Shown here in pieces: positions 28,199 to 37,263 of a stretch of 64,000 bases of DNA (positions within the stretch are counted from its first letter, which is position 1; each line of letters begins with the position of its first letter). The notes under the pieces are model-generated. The model saw nothing but the letters and a program-made list of their open reading frames with translations. It was not told the origin of the DNA and ran no database searches. Location: positions 248,001 through 312,000 of the forward strand of contig NZ_BAPV01000061.1 in the NCBI RefSeq assembly GCF_025995175.1. The letters run 5' to 3'. Position numbers and translations under genes: made by a program. Source of the DNA: Asaia krungthepensis NRIC 0535 (lineage in GTDB: Bacteria; Pseudomonadota; Alphaproteobacteria; Acetobacterales; Acetobacteraceae).

Positions 28199-29628
28199 TG
28201 TCCGACACGCTTCCTCATCATCCCGTCGCGATTATCGGCGGCGGCGCGACCGGCACCATGGTGGCGTTTCACCTGCTGCGCCAGCGTCCCGACCTCGGGG
28301 CAGGTGCGGTAGCGATCATCGAGCCGCGCGCGCAGCTTGGGGCGGGGCTGGCCTATGGCACACGCGATACGCAGCACCGCATCAATGTGCCCGCCGCGCG
28401 AATGAGCCTCGACACAGCCGTACCCGGCGATTTTCGTGCCTGGCTCGATCTCGATGCGCTTGCTGCGACAGATCCGGACGCCTTTCTGCCCTCGGGCGAT
28501 CTCTACCCGGCACGGGCGCAATTCGGTCAGTATCTGACCGCACGCATCGCGCCTTTTCTGGACGCAGGATGGCTCGTCCATCACCGTGACGCCGTGACGG
28601 GGGTGATGCGACATGACGGGAACTGGGTTCTCACCCTCAGCGACGGGGGAGGCCTGACCGCGTCCCATGTCGTGATCGCCCTCACCCATCCGGCCCCAGC
28701 CTTGCCCGCTGCCTTACGCCCTCTGGCACAGGAGGGACGCGTCGTGGCCAATCCCTGGCGAGACGACGCCCTGGCACGGATCGCAACGCAGGATCGCGTG
28801 GCGATTATCGGTACTGGGCTCACCATGGCCGATATTGTGGCGAGCCTTGAGGCCCGCGGCCATCAGGGGCCGATCCTTGCCGTTTCGCGACGCGGCCTGC
28901 GTCCACGTGCCCATGCCGCGGAGGCCTCGGCGCTTTCGGATATCCTGCATCTCGCATCCGCGCCCACGGCTCTGGGCCTGTTGCGCACTGTCAGAGCGGC
29001 TTTGCGCGACCATCCTGATCTTTCCTGGCACGAGATCATCGATGCGACACGCAAACAGGGCCGTAGATTGTGGACGGCGCTCGATCTTGCCGAGCGCAAA
29101 AGGCTCATCCGCCATTTGCGCCCCTTCTGGGATGTGCACCGCTTTCGCATCGCCCCGCAGATCGACGCGATCCTGACACGACGCCTCGACTCGAAGCGCC
29201 TGTCTATCCGGGCGGCGCGTGTCATCGAGGCAAAGGCAGGTCCTGAAGGGATCGCTTTAACGCTTCAGTTCCGTGGGGAAGCGCCTGAGACGCTCATTGT
29301 CGATCATGTGGTCAATACGACCGGTCCCGATCATGCAGGTATCATCCACAACACGCCGTTCCTGCGCGCTCTGGCAGAGCAAGGTCATATCGCCCCGGAC
29401 CCGACCGGTCTCGGGCTGCATACCGCCCCCGATCACCACGCCCTCTCCGCCAGAGAAACCGCTCAGGATACAGCGCCCCTGCTGATCGCCGGGCCGCTCT
29501 CGCGCGGGACGTTCGGGGAGTTGATGGGCCTGCCGGAAGTGACCGAGAACGCCCAATCCGTGGCGCGCCAGCTCGCCGCAGAACTGAACACCGCGCAACA
29601 GCGCGTTCCCGACGAGGTTCGATCATGA
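28198..29628 (+). CDS. FAD/NAD(P)-binding protein (YdhS/NAD_binding_9-like)
   Basis: A 476-residue flavoprotein with two Rossmann motifs: GGGATGTMVAFHL at about 10-22 for FAD and GTGLTMADIV near 205 for NAD(P). The PAARMSLDTAVPGDF and VNTTGPDH segments resemble the COG4529 group (YdhS and relatives), whose biochemistry is little known. ATG 28198 overlaps the preceding stop as TAATG; the frame is open further upstream but inside the preceding gene. In this position it could supply reduced flavin to the three monooxygenases, or modify their product. That role is inference. Confidence 0.8.
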   Translation: MSDTLPHHPVAIIGGGATGTMVAFHLLRQRPDLGAGAVAIIEPRAQLGAGLAYGTRDTQHRINVPAARMSLDTAVPGDFRAWLDLDALAATDPDAFLPSGDLYPARAQFGQYLTARIAPFLDAGWLVHHRDAVTGVMRHDGNWVLTLSDGGGLTASHVVIALTHPAPALPAALRPLAQEGRVVANPWRDDALARIATQDRVAIIGTGLTMADIVASLEARGHQGPILAVSRRGLRPRAHAAEASALSDILHLASAPTALGLLRTVRAALRDHPDLSWHEIIDATRKQGRRLWTALDLAERKRLIRHLRPFWDVHRFRIAPQIDAILTRRLDSKRLSIRAARVIEAKAGPEGIALTLQFRGEAPETLIVDHVVNTTGPDHAGIIHNTPFLRALAEQGHIAPDPTGLGLHTAPDHHALSARETAQDTAPLLIAGPLSRGTFGELMGLPEVTENAQSVARQLAAELNTAQQRVPDEVRS

Positions 29629-31112
29629 GCGCCCTGCCCCCGCATCCGCCCGAGCGCCCTGTCATCCGCTCTGCCGAGGATATTGCTGCCCTGGTCAATC
29701 GTGGTCCCTCTGGCAAGGGACATGCGAATATCATCGTCCTGCTCGCTCTTGGGGGCGTGTTCCTCGATGCCTACGACCTGACCACCCTCTCCTACGGCAT
29801 TGGCGATGTGCAAAAGCATTTCGGCCTGACGGGCTCGCAAACCGGGATGGTCGCCGCCGCCATGAGTGCCGGCACCATCGTGGGCAGCATCACGGGCGGT
29901 TGGCTGACCGACAGGATCGGACGCTATGCGGTGTTCATGGCCGATATGGCCTGCTTCGTGATCGCAGCCCTCGTGGCCGCTGCGGCCCCTACCGCCAGCA
30001 TCCTGATTCTGGCCCGCTTCGCCATGGGGTTCGGCGTGGGGATGGATCTGCCCGTCGCCATGGCGTTTCTCTCGGAATTCTCCAAGCTCACCGGCAAGGG
30101 CAGCAAGGCGGGGCGCGCCGCGGCCTGGTGCCCGACCTGGTATGCGGCCTCATCCGCGTGCTTCCTTCTGGTCTTTGCGCTGAATGCGGTGGTCCCGGCC
30201 AGCCATCCTGACTGGCTATGGCGCGCCTCGCTCGGCTTTGGCGCTGTACCGGCGTTGATCATCATTCTGGTACGCAGCCGCTATATGAGCGAATCCCCGC
30301 TCTGGATCGCGCGTCATGGCGATCTGGAAAAGGCCGCCGCCATCCTGCGCGTCACCCATGGGGTCGATCCGGTGCTTCATATCACCGTGGCTCCTGAACC
30401 CGAGGCCCCTCCAAGCCCCTTCTCCCTGCTCCGCAGGCCACTCCTGCCGCGCACGCTACTGATCATCGGCATGAAGCTGGTCAGTGCAACCTCCTATGCC
30501 GCGATTGCCTTTGGCGCCCCCAGTCTGCTCGCAACCATGCTACACATGAACCGGACCGAGGTGCTCAGTGTCTCGATCCTGCTCAATCTAGTCTTTGCCC
30601 TGACGGGTGGGTTGCTTGGCGTGCGCCTGACCCGGAGCTTCGGCTCGCGACCGATTACGCTGGCAGGGTACGCGATGCAGGTTGTAGGCATCGCCCTTCT
30701 GGCGGTCATCGGCACGCCACATTCTGTCGCCGGGATCTGGCTGGTCATGACCGGTTTTGCCCTGTTCCTGTTCGCGCAGGGCTTTGGCCCGGGATGCCAG
30801 CAGATGGTCTATCCAACCCTGAGCTACCCGACAGAACTGCGCGGGACGGGCATCGGGTTTACCAATTTCATCGCAGGGTTTGGCGGGACGCTGACCATGT
30901 GGGCGTTGCCGGGGCTCTATACGAGCCTTGGGACGCAGATCTTCTGGGTCATCCTGATTGCGCCTGTTTTTGGCATCGCTCTTCATCTTGTCCTGAGATG
31001 GGAAGTCTTCGGATACGACGCCGATGCCGATCCCGCCTTGCGCCGGGTGCGCGCCGAACCACGCAGTATGTCGGCCCCTGAACGGCTCTGCCCTTCCAAC
31101 CCCATGCGCTGA
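29625..31112 (+). CDS. MFS transporter (metabolite:H+ symporter type)
   Basis: A 495-residue major facilitator with about 12 hydrophobic segments. The loop 2-3 signature GGWLTDRIGRYAVF and the paired one on the second half, plus LPVAMAFLSEFSK after segment 4, place it near sugar-porter/AAHS-type symporters. It overlaps the FAD protein gene by ATGA. In the cluster it would carry the organosulfur substrate, or its desulfurated product, across the inner membrane, replacing the ABC importer usual for sulfonates. The Cys residues around 165-180 (AAAWCPTWYAASSACF) lie in a predicted segment. Substrate unknown. Confidence 0.85.
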   Translation: MSALPPHPPERPVIRSAEDIAALVNRGPSGKGHANIIVLLALGGVFLDAYDLTTLSYGIGDVQKHFGLTGSQTGMVAAAMSAGTIVGSITGGWLTDRIGRYAVFMADMACFVIAALVAAAAPTASILILARFAMGFGVGMDLPVAMAFLSEFSKLTGKGSKAGRAAAWCPTWYAASSACFLLVFALNAVVPASHPDWLWRASLGFGAVPALIIILVRSRYMSESPLWIARHGDLEKAAAILRVTHGVDPVLHITVAPEPEAPPSPFSLLRRPLLPRTLLIIGMKLVSATSYAAIAFGAPSLLATMLHMNRTEVLSVSILLNLVFALTGGLLGVRLTRSFGSRPITLAGYAMQVVGIALLAVIGTPHSVAGIWLVMTGFALFLFAQGFGPGCQQMVYPTLSYPTELRGTGIGFTNFIAGFGGTLTMWALPGLYTSLGTQIFWVILIAPVFGIALHLVLRWEVFGYDADADPALRRVRAEPRSMSAPERLCPSNPMR

Positions 31113-31114
31113 AC

Positions 31115-31146
31115 TTCCCGGGAAAAGGGCTCGCCCTGACCGGGAA
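31115..31146 (+). terminator. Hairpin after the MFS gene
   Basis: TTCCCGG (31115-31121) pairs with CCGGGAA (31140-31146), with an inner AGGG/CCCT stem. It begins two bases after the transporter stop. No T tract follows. It may be an attenuator between the transporter and the downstream TBDR rather than a full terminator. The rest of the 31113-31330 spacer shows nothing else. Confidence 0.35.
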
Positions 31147-31330
31147 CGGCCGATCTCCGCCCGTATTCAACGACCAAAAATGAGTGAATTCATGAAGAAC
31201 GATCCCATGCAGTCATTACACCCGTCCATGCGATGTCCATCCCCGCCCAAACACTCAAAACCGACTCACCGACCAGGCTTCTCCGCCCCTTTTCACGCGC
31301 TCACGACCCCATCTTCCGGATATCGACCCC

Positions 31331-33595
31331 ATGAAACATCGCCACCGATCTGACGTCGTCCTGCGCCCCCTGTCTCGCCCTGTGCCGGGCCTCGTCTCTG
31401 CGCGACGCCATCTTTCCAGCGCCTCCATTCTTGCCCTTCTGGCCGGGGGCGGCCTTGGGTCGGTCGCCCCGGCCTATGCCGCCACAAAGCCTGTAAACGA
31501 CACGGCACACACCCAAGTCGGAGCCCCCCGTACCGGTGCCGCGCATCCCAAACGCCCCTCGCATCTGGCAGGCAAGGCGGAATCCATCACCGTCTCACAG
31601 CGTCGCCTCTCCCCCGCTGCTGCCGCGGCACGTCAGCTCGATACGGTGCCGGGTGGAGTCTCGGTCATCAATTCGAAAGAGGTTTTGCGTAGCCGCAATC
31701 TGACCAATGCTGATCTGCTGGCCTTTCAGCCTGGCGTGTTCGCCCAGAGCTCCGGCGGCGGGGACGGGTTGCGTTTGTCCATCCGTGGCTCGGGCATCCA
31801 GACAGGCACGAATTATTTCCGCTCCGGTATTCTGCTGATGTTCGACGGATTGCCGGTCACCACCCCGGCAGGCACGCCCTATGAGCTTTTCGAGACGTTG
31901 GGCATTCAGTACACCGAGGTTCTGCGCGGAGCGAATGCCTTCGATTACGGTGGGTTGCAGCTTGGGGGTGCGATCAATTACGTGGCCCCGACGGGCTATA
32001 CGGCAGATCATTTCCAGGCGCGTGTCGAGGCGGGCAGCTTCAATTACAACAAGCAGCAGATCAGCTCCGGCGCCGTCATCGGCAAGTCCGATTATTATAT
32101 CAGCATCACCAAATCCTATCGCGGCGGCTATCAGGCCCAGACAGCCGCAAGCAGCTTCGGCGTGAACGCGAATTACGGCTATCGCTTCAACGACAATGTC
32201 TCGACGCGCCTTTTCTTCCGCTATCGCCAGACGCAGAACGGCTATCCGGGCTATCTGACCCGCGACCAGATCGAGACCAACCCGAAACAGGCTCAGGCGC
32301 TTTATGCCACGCTGCATGGTCATCGCATCCAGCCCGGCAGCAAATTCTATGGCGACATGACCACGATCCGGATCGATGACCGCTCCAAACTCGAACTCGG
32401 TTTCGATTATCAGGATGCGCCGATCGATATCCAGAATACGGCCACGGCCCAGCGCTGGGGCTACAAGACGGTCGCGGGCGTGCTGCGTTACAGTCGCGAT
32501 GACAGACTGTGGGGCCATAAGAGCGAGACGCTTTTCGGCATCGATACCTATACCGACCTGGAAGCCTGGCAGACCAATCGTTCACGCACCAATACCGGCA
32601 TTTATGCCAAAATCCCCTTCGGCACCGTTCTGCGCCACTCGAATTACGGCGGCACCGATAATTACTTTCATATCCGGAACAATTTTGAGCTCTTCCATAA
32701 TTTCTGGCTGACGGCGGCCGGTGCGCTCGATTTCGTGCAGCGTTCGACCGAAGTGACCTATCCCACGCAGAGCTCTGTCGGCACCTCGGGACTTGGCTTT
32801 ACGCCACGTGGCGGCTTTCGCTACGTGATTTCGCCCCATGTTTCGATTTACGGCAATGTCAGCCGCAGCTTCCAGCCGCCCAATGACTGGCAGCTTCTGT
32901 CAGGCGCGCTCTACACCTCCGGCCCGGCACAGGGACTCAATGCCTCGGGGGTGAAGCTCGATAACCAGACCGCCACGACCTATGAAGCCGGTACACGGGG
33001 AGAGTGGAAAAACAATCGCTGGAGCGTCTCCTATTACTATTCGGACGTACGCAACGAGTTGCTCTCGGTCATGACGCCCCTCTCCCAGCTTTACGGCGCG
33101 GCCACCTATTCCAATGCCAGCCCGACGACGCATCAGGGTGTCGAGGCCTCGCTGGAAACCGATCTCGTCAAATGGTCAGGTGGCAAGCTCGGCCTGCGCC
33201 AGTCCTATACCTGGCAGGATTTTCACTTCAAGCATGACGCGGTGTTCGGCCAGAATGCCCTGCCCGGCATCCCGGCCCATTTCTATCAGGGGGAAATACG
33301 GCTCGACCTGAAGAACGGGCTCTATGCCAATTTCAATACACAGGTCTCGTCCAAGGTCTCCGGCTCCTATGACGACACCTATTACGCGCCCTCCTACCAT
33401 ATCTTCAACACGACCATCGGATATGAATGGCCGCACAAGCATCGTCAGGTCTTCCTGTCTTTCAACAATCTCGCCAACACCCATTACGCCTCGATTGTCG
33501 TGCCGGGCTATATCGCCGCAGGCAAGCAACTCTCGGTGTTTCAGCCGGGCGACGGCTTTGGCGTCTTCGCCGGTGTCTCGGCGGGCTTTAACTGA
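31331..33595 (+). CDS. TonB-dependent receptor of the monooxygenase cluster
   Basis: Outer-membrane receptor of 754 residues. It has an export signal (SSASILALLAGGGLGSVAPAYA, split here by eye at about residue 51), a basic linker, the TonB-box-like ESITVSQRR at about residue 84, a plug (DTVPGGVSVINSKEV, LRLSIRGSGIQ, EVLRGANAFDYGG) and a 22-strand barrel ending in VSAGFN. The plug resembles siderophore-type receptors by general pattern only. It follows the MFS gene in the same direction after 218 bases and is probably part of the same function, outer-membrane entry of the cluster's substrate. The ligand cannot be deduced. Confidence 0.9.
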   Translation: MKHRHRSDVVLRPLSRPVPGLVSARRHLSSASILALLAGGGLGSVAPAYAATKPVNDTAHTQVGAPRTGAAHPKRPSHLAGKAESITVSQRRLSPAAAAARQLDTVPGGVSVINSKEVLRSRNLTNADLLAFQPGVFAQSSGGGDGLRLSIRGSGIQTGTNYFRSGILLMFDGLPVTTPAGTPYELFETLGIQYTEVLRGANAFDYGGLQLGGAINYVAPTGYTADHFQARVEAGSFNYNKQQISSGAVIGKSDYYISITKSYRGGYQAQTAASSFGVNANYGYRFNDNVSTRLFFRYRQTQNGYPGYLTRDQIETNPKQAQALYATLHGHRIQPGSKFYGDMTTIRIDDRSKLELGFDYQDAPIDIQNTATAQRWGYKTVAGVLRYSRDDRLWGHKSETLFGIDTYTDLEAWQTNRSRTNTGIYAKIPFGTVLRHSNYGGTDNYFHIRNNFELFHNFWLTAAGALDFVQRSTEVTYPTQSSVGTSGLGFTPRGGFRYVISPHVSIYGNVSRSFQPPNDWQLLSGALYTSGPAQGLNASGVKLDNQTATTYEAGTRGEWKNNRWSVSYYYSDVRNELLSVMTPLSQLYGAATYSNASPTTHQGVEASLETDLVKWSGGKLGLRQSYTWQDFHFKHDAVFGQNALPGIPAHFYQGEIRLDLKNGLYANFNTQVSSKVSGSYDDTYYAPSYHIFNTTIGYEWPHKHRQVFLSFNNLANTHYASIVVPGYIAAGKQLSVFQPGDGFGVFAGVSAGFN

Positions 33596-33626
33596 AACCC
33601 GTCTGTGAGAAAGGATGGAAGGCAAT

Positions 33627-34946
33627 TCAACCCATGTCCCAGGTCATCTCGACCTGGGATTCGTAGGTCCGGTTTTTGACCCAGCGCCTCGGTACCCAGA
33701 TGATCCCGGCCCCATCCCGCGACAGGGCTTCAGGCGGAAGATCGAGATCCGGCACCCCGTCATAAAAAATGTGCAGAAAAGCAATCATCGGTGTCCCGTC
33801 CCAGCTAGAACGGTATTCCGCACTCTGAATCCATATGGGCTCTCCGAGGAACTTGTCTCCCTCCCAGCTCAGGAGTGGAGATTCAGGCGGAACTTTTCCC
33901 GCCACCTCGTCCAGAACAAACCGACGTTCAGCCTCAGGGCTCATGAAGAAGGGTTCGATGACGCTATACGGCATGTCCGCAAGCTCGAAAAACTCTGGCC
34001 TTGCGTCGGGACGGGAGGAATACTCTCTCGCGCTTCCCGTATCTCTCGTTCGACAGAACCTTGCAATGTCACGCCCTGGAGGCGCCTCTTGATCGGAGGA
34101 TGAGGGTGCAGTGTACAGTGCACATTTCTCCCCACCACGAACGAAACGCAGCTTGTAAGGCGGATTGTCAGGCGTATGGGGCCAGACATCGATGATCGGA
34201 TTGACGAAAACGAGGAAGGAAGTGACATCTTCAGGCAGACAAGCGCGAACCGGATCCGGGAGATCAGATACCTGGTATTGACAGTAGAAAAGATAAGGTC
34301 CGCTCTTTTCTCCCCAGCGCCAATTTGGCCACGCCATCGTTTCCGGCATGAAGGGGGATCCGAAATAACGGCTCGACTTTTCGTTCTGAATGCCTGAGCT
34401 CCCTTCTTCCATGCTCTGGAACCGAGGAATATAGGCGTCGGCGGTAAGTTTCTGAGCGAGTAATGCGCCTAAGGCCTCACGGGCTTCGATGATTTTCGAC
34501 TCCAGATCGATTTTTCGCAGATCGATAACAGGAATACTCTTGCCAGTGAGATCCAGATAGGCCTGCGCGAGAAGAGGGTCCGCATCATTTATAATGACCA
34601 GCGCCGCAACGGTGGCGGGTTGCACTTGGAGATATGCGCTTATCTCCTCCATCGAGGCTCTGAGATTTGGGTAAGTGCGTGGCGGCAAAACCTCATTGGG
34701 CCCCCATAATTTCCCGGGCAGCGCCAGATCGCCGGCGCAGAGCCTGATAGACGTGTCCATCAGCCTGCGCTCGAGAGGAGACCGTACAGCAAGGTCGATA
34801 TCGAGTCCCTGCGCGACGATAAAGGCTTGCGCTTCGGGCCCTCTCACCACTCCGAACCTTCCATTCGGCAAGCCCCAGGAAAAGGGTTCACATGCCGACG
34901 CCAACGCGTTCAGGGGCGGCAGACGATCATAGCAGGGCAACGGCAT
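33627..34946 (-). CDS. DUF1963/YwqG-like protein
   Basis: A 439-residue soluble protein. The C-terminal two thirds match the DUF1963 pattern: YFGSPFMPETMAWPNW, YLFYCQYQVSDLP, FLVFV near 245-260, and the closing LHIFYDGVPDLDLPPEAL with a final Trp/Arg-rich strand. No enzymatic motif is visible and no signal peptide. I chose ATG 34946 because GGGAGA lies eight bases upstream; the frame is open to 35051 but the extra residues look random. Related proteins occur beside polymorphic toxin and immunity genes in some bacteria, but no toxin is seen here. Function unknown. Confidence 0.75.
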   Translation of the reverse strand: MPLPCYDRLPPLNALASACEPFSWGLPNGRFGVVRGPEAQAFIVAQGLDIDLAVRSPLERRLMDTSIRLCAGDLALPGKLWGPNEVLPPRTYPNLRASMEEISAYLQVQPATVAALVIINDADPLLAQAYLDLTGKSIPVIDLRKIDLESKIIEAREALGALLAQKLTADAYIPRFQSMEEGSSGIQNEKSSRYFGSPFMPETMAWPNWRWGEKSGPYLFYCQYQVSDLPDPVRACLPEDVTSFLVFVNPIIDVWPHTPDNPPYKLRFVRGGEKCALYTAPSSSDQEAPPGRDIARFCRTRDTGSAREYSSRPDARPEFFELADMPYSVIEPFFMSPEAERRFVLDEVAGKVPPESPLLSWEGDKFLGEPIWIQSAEYRSSWDGTPMIAFLHIFYDGVPDLDLPPEALSRDGAGIIWVPRRWVKNRTYESQVEMTWDMG

Positions 34947-35270
34947 AGGTTTATCTCCCGGTGCTTGCTCGCACCTTGTTTCACGCCAGCATTTCCTCGG
35001 CCCGTGCGAACAGGCAAGAGGCGTGGAAACCCTGTCACGTGATTGTGGCATTCCGCCCCCAAAATCCCATTGTCCGACAGAGAACCAGCCCGAGCAGGTC
35101 GGACATCAAAAAACAGAGCCAAGCCCCTGTTCTGCCCTTTCTTTCTGGAACATTTGTCGCGATCAAACGCTCTGGCCGGGCGAATTCATGGAACGGTCAC
35201 ACACCACCTTGCATGAATCCTTTATCGAGGCGCCGTACCCCGGCACTCTTCTGGAAAAAGGAGCAGGTCA
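34947..35270. other. Intergenic region without a recognised gene
   Basis: Spacer between the DUF1963 gene and the small 56-residue gene. Short frames exist on both strands, but none has a ribosome site or a protein-like sequence. It must hold the promoters of both divergent genes; no clear sigma70 pair was found. Confidence 0.5.
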
Positions 35271-35441
35271 ATGGAACTTCAGCTTCAGTATGACACGTCC
35301 AACGCCCCGTCCGATCGCTGGCGTCAGACGCTCGTCGCCGCCTGGCGCGAGCATCGTCTGGCCACGATTTCCTTTCAGTCGCGTCGCGGCGCGCTGATGT
35401 CTCTGGACGAAGAGACGCTGCGCGACGATGATCAGACCTGA
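35271..35441 (+). CDS. Small hypothetical protein, 56 residues
   Basis: A short frame with an excellent ribosome site (AAAAAGGAG, then seven bases, then ATG). The product begins MELQLQYDTS and ends RDDDQT. It is soluble, with Trp17 and Trp25, an Arg-rich middle (WREHRLATISFQSRRGALM) and an acidic tail. No cysteine, no signal peptide. A GC-rich hairpin begins right after the stop. I recognise no family. It lies divergent from the DUF1963 gene and upstream of the exported phosphoesterase. Confidence 0.62.
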   Translation: MELQLQYDTSNAPSDRWRQTLVAAWREHRLATISFQSRRGALMSLDEETLRDDDQT

Positions 35442-35468
35442 GCCCCAAGCGGCTCCTCCGCCTGGGGC
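35442..35468 (+). terminator. GC-rich stem-loop after the 56-residue gene
   Basis: GCCCCAAGCGG and CCGCCTGGGGC pair over 11 positions with one mismatch and a five-base loop, immediately after the stop codon. No T tract follows, so it may be an inefficient terminator. Confidence 0.5.
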
Positions 35469-35531
35469 CATGTGTCGCAGGCGAGAGGGGCTGCGGCTCC
35501 CCTTTCAGAACAGGTATTGTCGCCCCACACC

Positions 35532-37214
35532 ATGATTAGTCCGATACGCTCTCTTGCTGCTGCCCTTCTCACCCTGACCTGCCTCAGCCCGGCTGCCGTA
35601 ACACGTGCAGCGCCTGAACCGGTGAAAACACTTTCCGCATCAGACCTGCGGACGAAAACGCCCATCAAGCATGTGCTCGTGATCTTCGATGAGAATGTTT
35701 CGTTCGACCATTACTTCGCGACCTACCCTCAGGCGGCGAATCCGGAGGGAGAGCCGGTCTTCCTGCCGAAACTCGGAACACCCCCAGCCAATACCCTGCT
35801 GCGCTCCAATCTGCTGGTCACCAATCCAAATACCAACCCCGCCAATGGCGCAGACGCCTCCGTCCCGTTCCGGCTCGACCGGACTCAGGCGAGCACGGCG
35901 GACCAGAACCACGGCTATACGGCCGAGCAGATGGCCTATAATGGCGGCAAGGCCGATCTGTTCCCATTGCATACGGGCAGAGGGTCGCCCGGTGGCGTTG
36001 GCGCATTCGCCACGCGTGGTCAGGTCATGGGGTATTTCGATGGCAATACCGTCACGGCGCTCTGGCGTTATGCCCAGCGTTTCGCGATGAGCGACAATGC
36101 CTATACCGACACATACGGCCCTTCGACCCCGGGGGCGCTGGAAATCGTGTCTGGCCAGACCAACGGATTGCATATCACCGCCTCATCCCAGAAGCCCTCG
36201 ACGCGGCAGATCGTTTCTCCCTTCATTGGAGACGGTCAGGGCGGCATGACCATGATCAACGATATAGACCCCACAGGCGATGTCTGCTCGATCCCCGGTG
36301 AGCAGGTCTGGATGGAGGGGCGCAATATCGGAGACCTGCTGAACGCTAAGGGCGTGAGCTGGGGCGGTTTCATGGCCGGGTTCGACCTCTCGACCCATAA
36401 CCGCAATGGCACGACCGGATGCCAGCGCGCCACCTACTCAACCGTCGTTGCCCAGACCGTGGTGGATTATATCCCGCATCACAACTGGTTCCAGTACTAC
36501 CCCAGCACGTCGAACCCGAAACATCTTCGTCCGTCAGGTGTTGAAGCCATCGGTCAGACGCTCGGCGTGGATGGCAAGACAAAAGACCCGGCCAATCACC
36601 AATACGACCTCGAAGACTTCATGGCAGCCACACGGTCCGGCCATATGCCTGCCGTGTCCTTTCTGAAACTTCCCGCCTTCCAGGATGCTCATGCGGGCTA
36701 TTCCAACCCGCTCGACGAGCAGGAAGGCGTGGTACGGCTGGTCAATTTCGTCCAGTCGCGCCCGGAATGGAAGGATACCGCCATCATCATCGCCTATGAC
36801 GATTCGGATGGCTGGTACGACCATGCCTTCACACCGGTTCAGCATAGCTCGCATGACGCCTCCGCAGATCAGCTCGACGGGGCGGGGCAGTGCGGCAAGG
36901 CACCGGCCTCTGTCGGGCTCAGGGGCAAACCTGTCAATGGCCGTTGCGGACCGGGCACACGCACACCGCTTCTGGTTCTGTCCCCCTGGGCGAGGCAGAA
37001 CGCCATCGACCATACGCTCCTGACCCAGAGTTCCGTGCTGCGTTTCATCGAAAACAACTGGCTCGATGGCATGCGTCTTGGCGGAGGTTCTTTCGATCAG
37101 GATGCGCGTGACATGGACGGGCTGTTCGACTTCACCAGGACGCCCGATACGACGCCGCTCTATCTTGCACCCAAGGACGGGGCGGTTCTGCGTGAAGCGC
37201 CGAACGCTTTCTGA
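35532..37214 (+). CDS. Exported phosphoesterase (acid phosphatase AcpA / phospholipase C family)
   Basis: A 560-residue secreted hydrolase of phosphate esters. ATG 35532 gives a clean Sec signal (ISPIRSLAAALLTLTCLSP, cleaved after TRA); the GTG at 35472 would bury it. The phosphoesterase signature IKHVLVIFDENVSFDHYFATYP begins the mature domain, with Glu and Asn as metal/nucleophile region. DNAYTDTYGPSTPGALEIVSGQTNG and AIIIAYDDSDGWYDH near residue 440 provide further metal ligands. GPGTRTPLLVLSPWAR is shared with AcpA-type acid phosphatases. It lies 49 bases upstream of a di-heme peroxidase gene in the same direction. Phosphatase versus phospholipase cannot be settled from sequence. Confidence 0.9.
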   Translation: MISPIRSLAAALLTLTCLSPAAVTRAAPEPVKTLSASDLRTKTPIKHVLVIFDENVSFDHYFATYPQAANPEGEPVFLPKLGTPPANTLLRSNLLVTNPNTNPANGADASVPFRLDRTQASTADQNHGYTAEQMAYNGGKADLFPLHTGRGSPGGVGAFATRGQVMGYFDGNTVTALWRYAQRFAMSDNAYTDTYGPSTPGALEIVSGQTNGLHITASSQKPSTRQIVSPFIGDGQGGMTMINDIDPTGDVCSIPGEQVWMEGRNIGDLLNAKGVSWGGFMAGFDLSTHNRNGTTGCQRATYSTVVAQTVVDYIPHHNWFQYYPSTSNPKHLRPSGVEAIGQTLGVDGKTKDPANHQYDLEDFMAATRSGHMPAVSFLKLPAFQDAHAGYSNPLDEQEGVVRLVNFVQSRPEWKDTAIIIAYDDSDGWYDHAFTPVQHSSHDASADQLDGAGQCGKAPASVGLRGKPVNGRCGPGTRTPLLVLSPWARQNAIDHTLLTQSSVLRFIENNWLDGMRLGGGSFDQDARDMDGLFDFTRTPDTTPLYLAPKDGAVLREAPNAF

Positions 37215-37263
37215 ACACGCGCACCCCGCCCTGTCCCTGCTTTCTCGTGGCAACTCCCATCCC

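Noticed and set aside
33615-34103. 162-residue plus-strand frame opposite the DUF1963 gene
   Set aside because: Antisense shadow. The minus-strand protein has the DUF1963 pattern and a good ribosome site.
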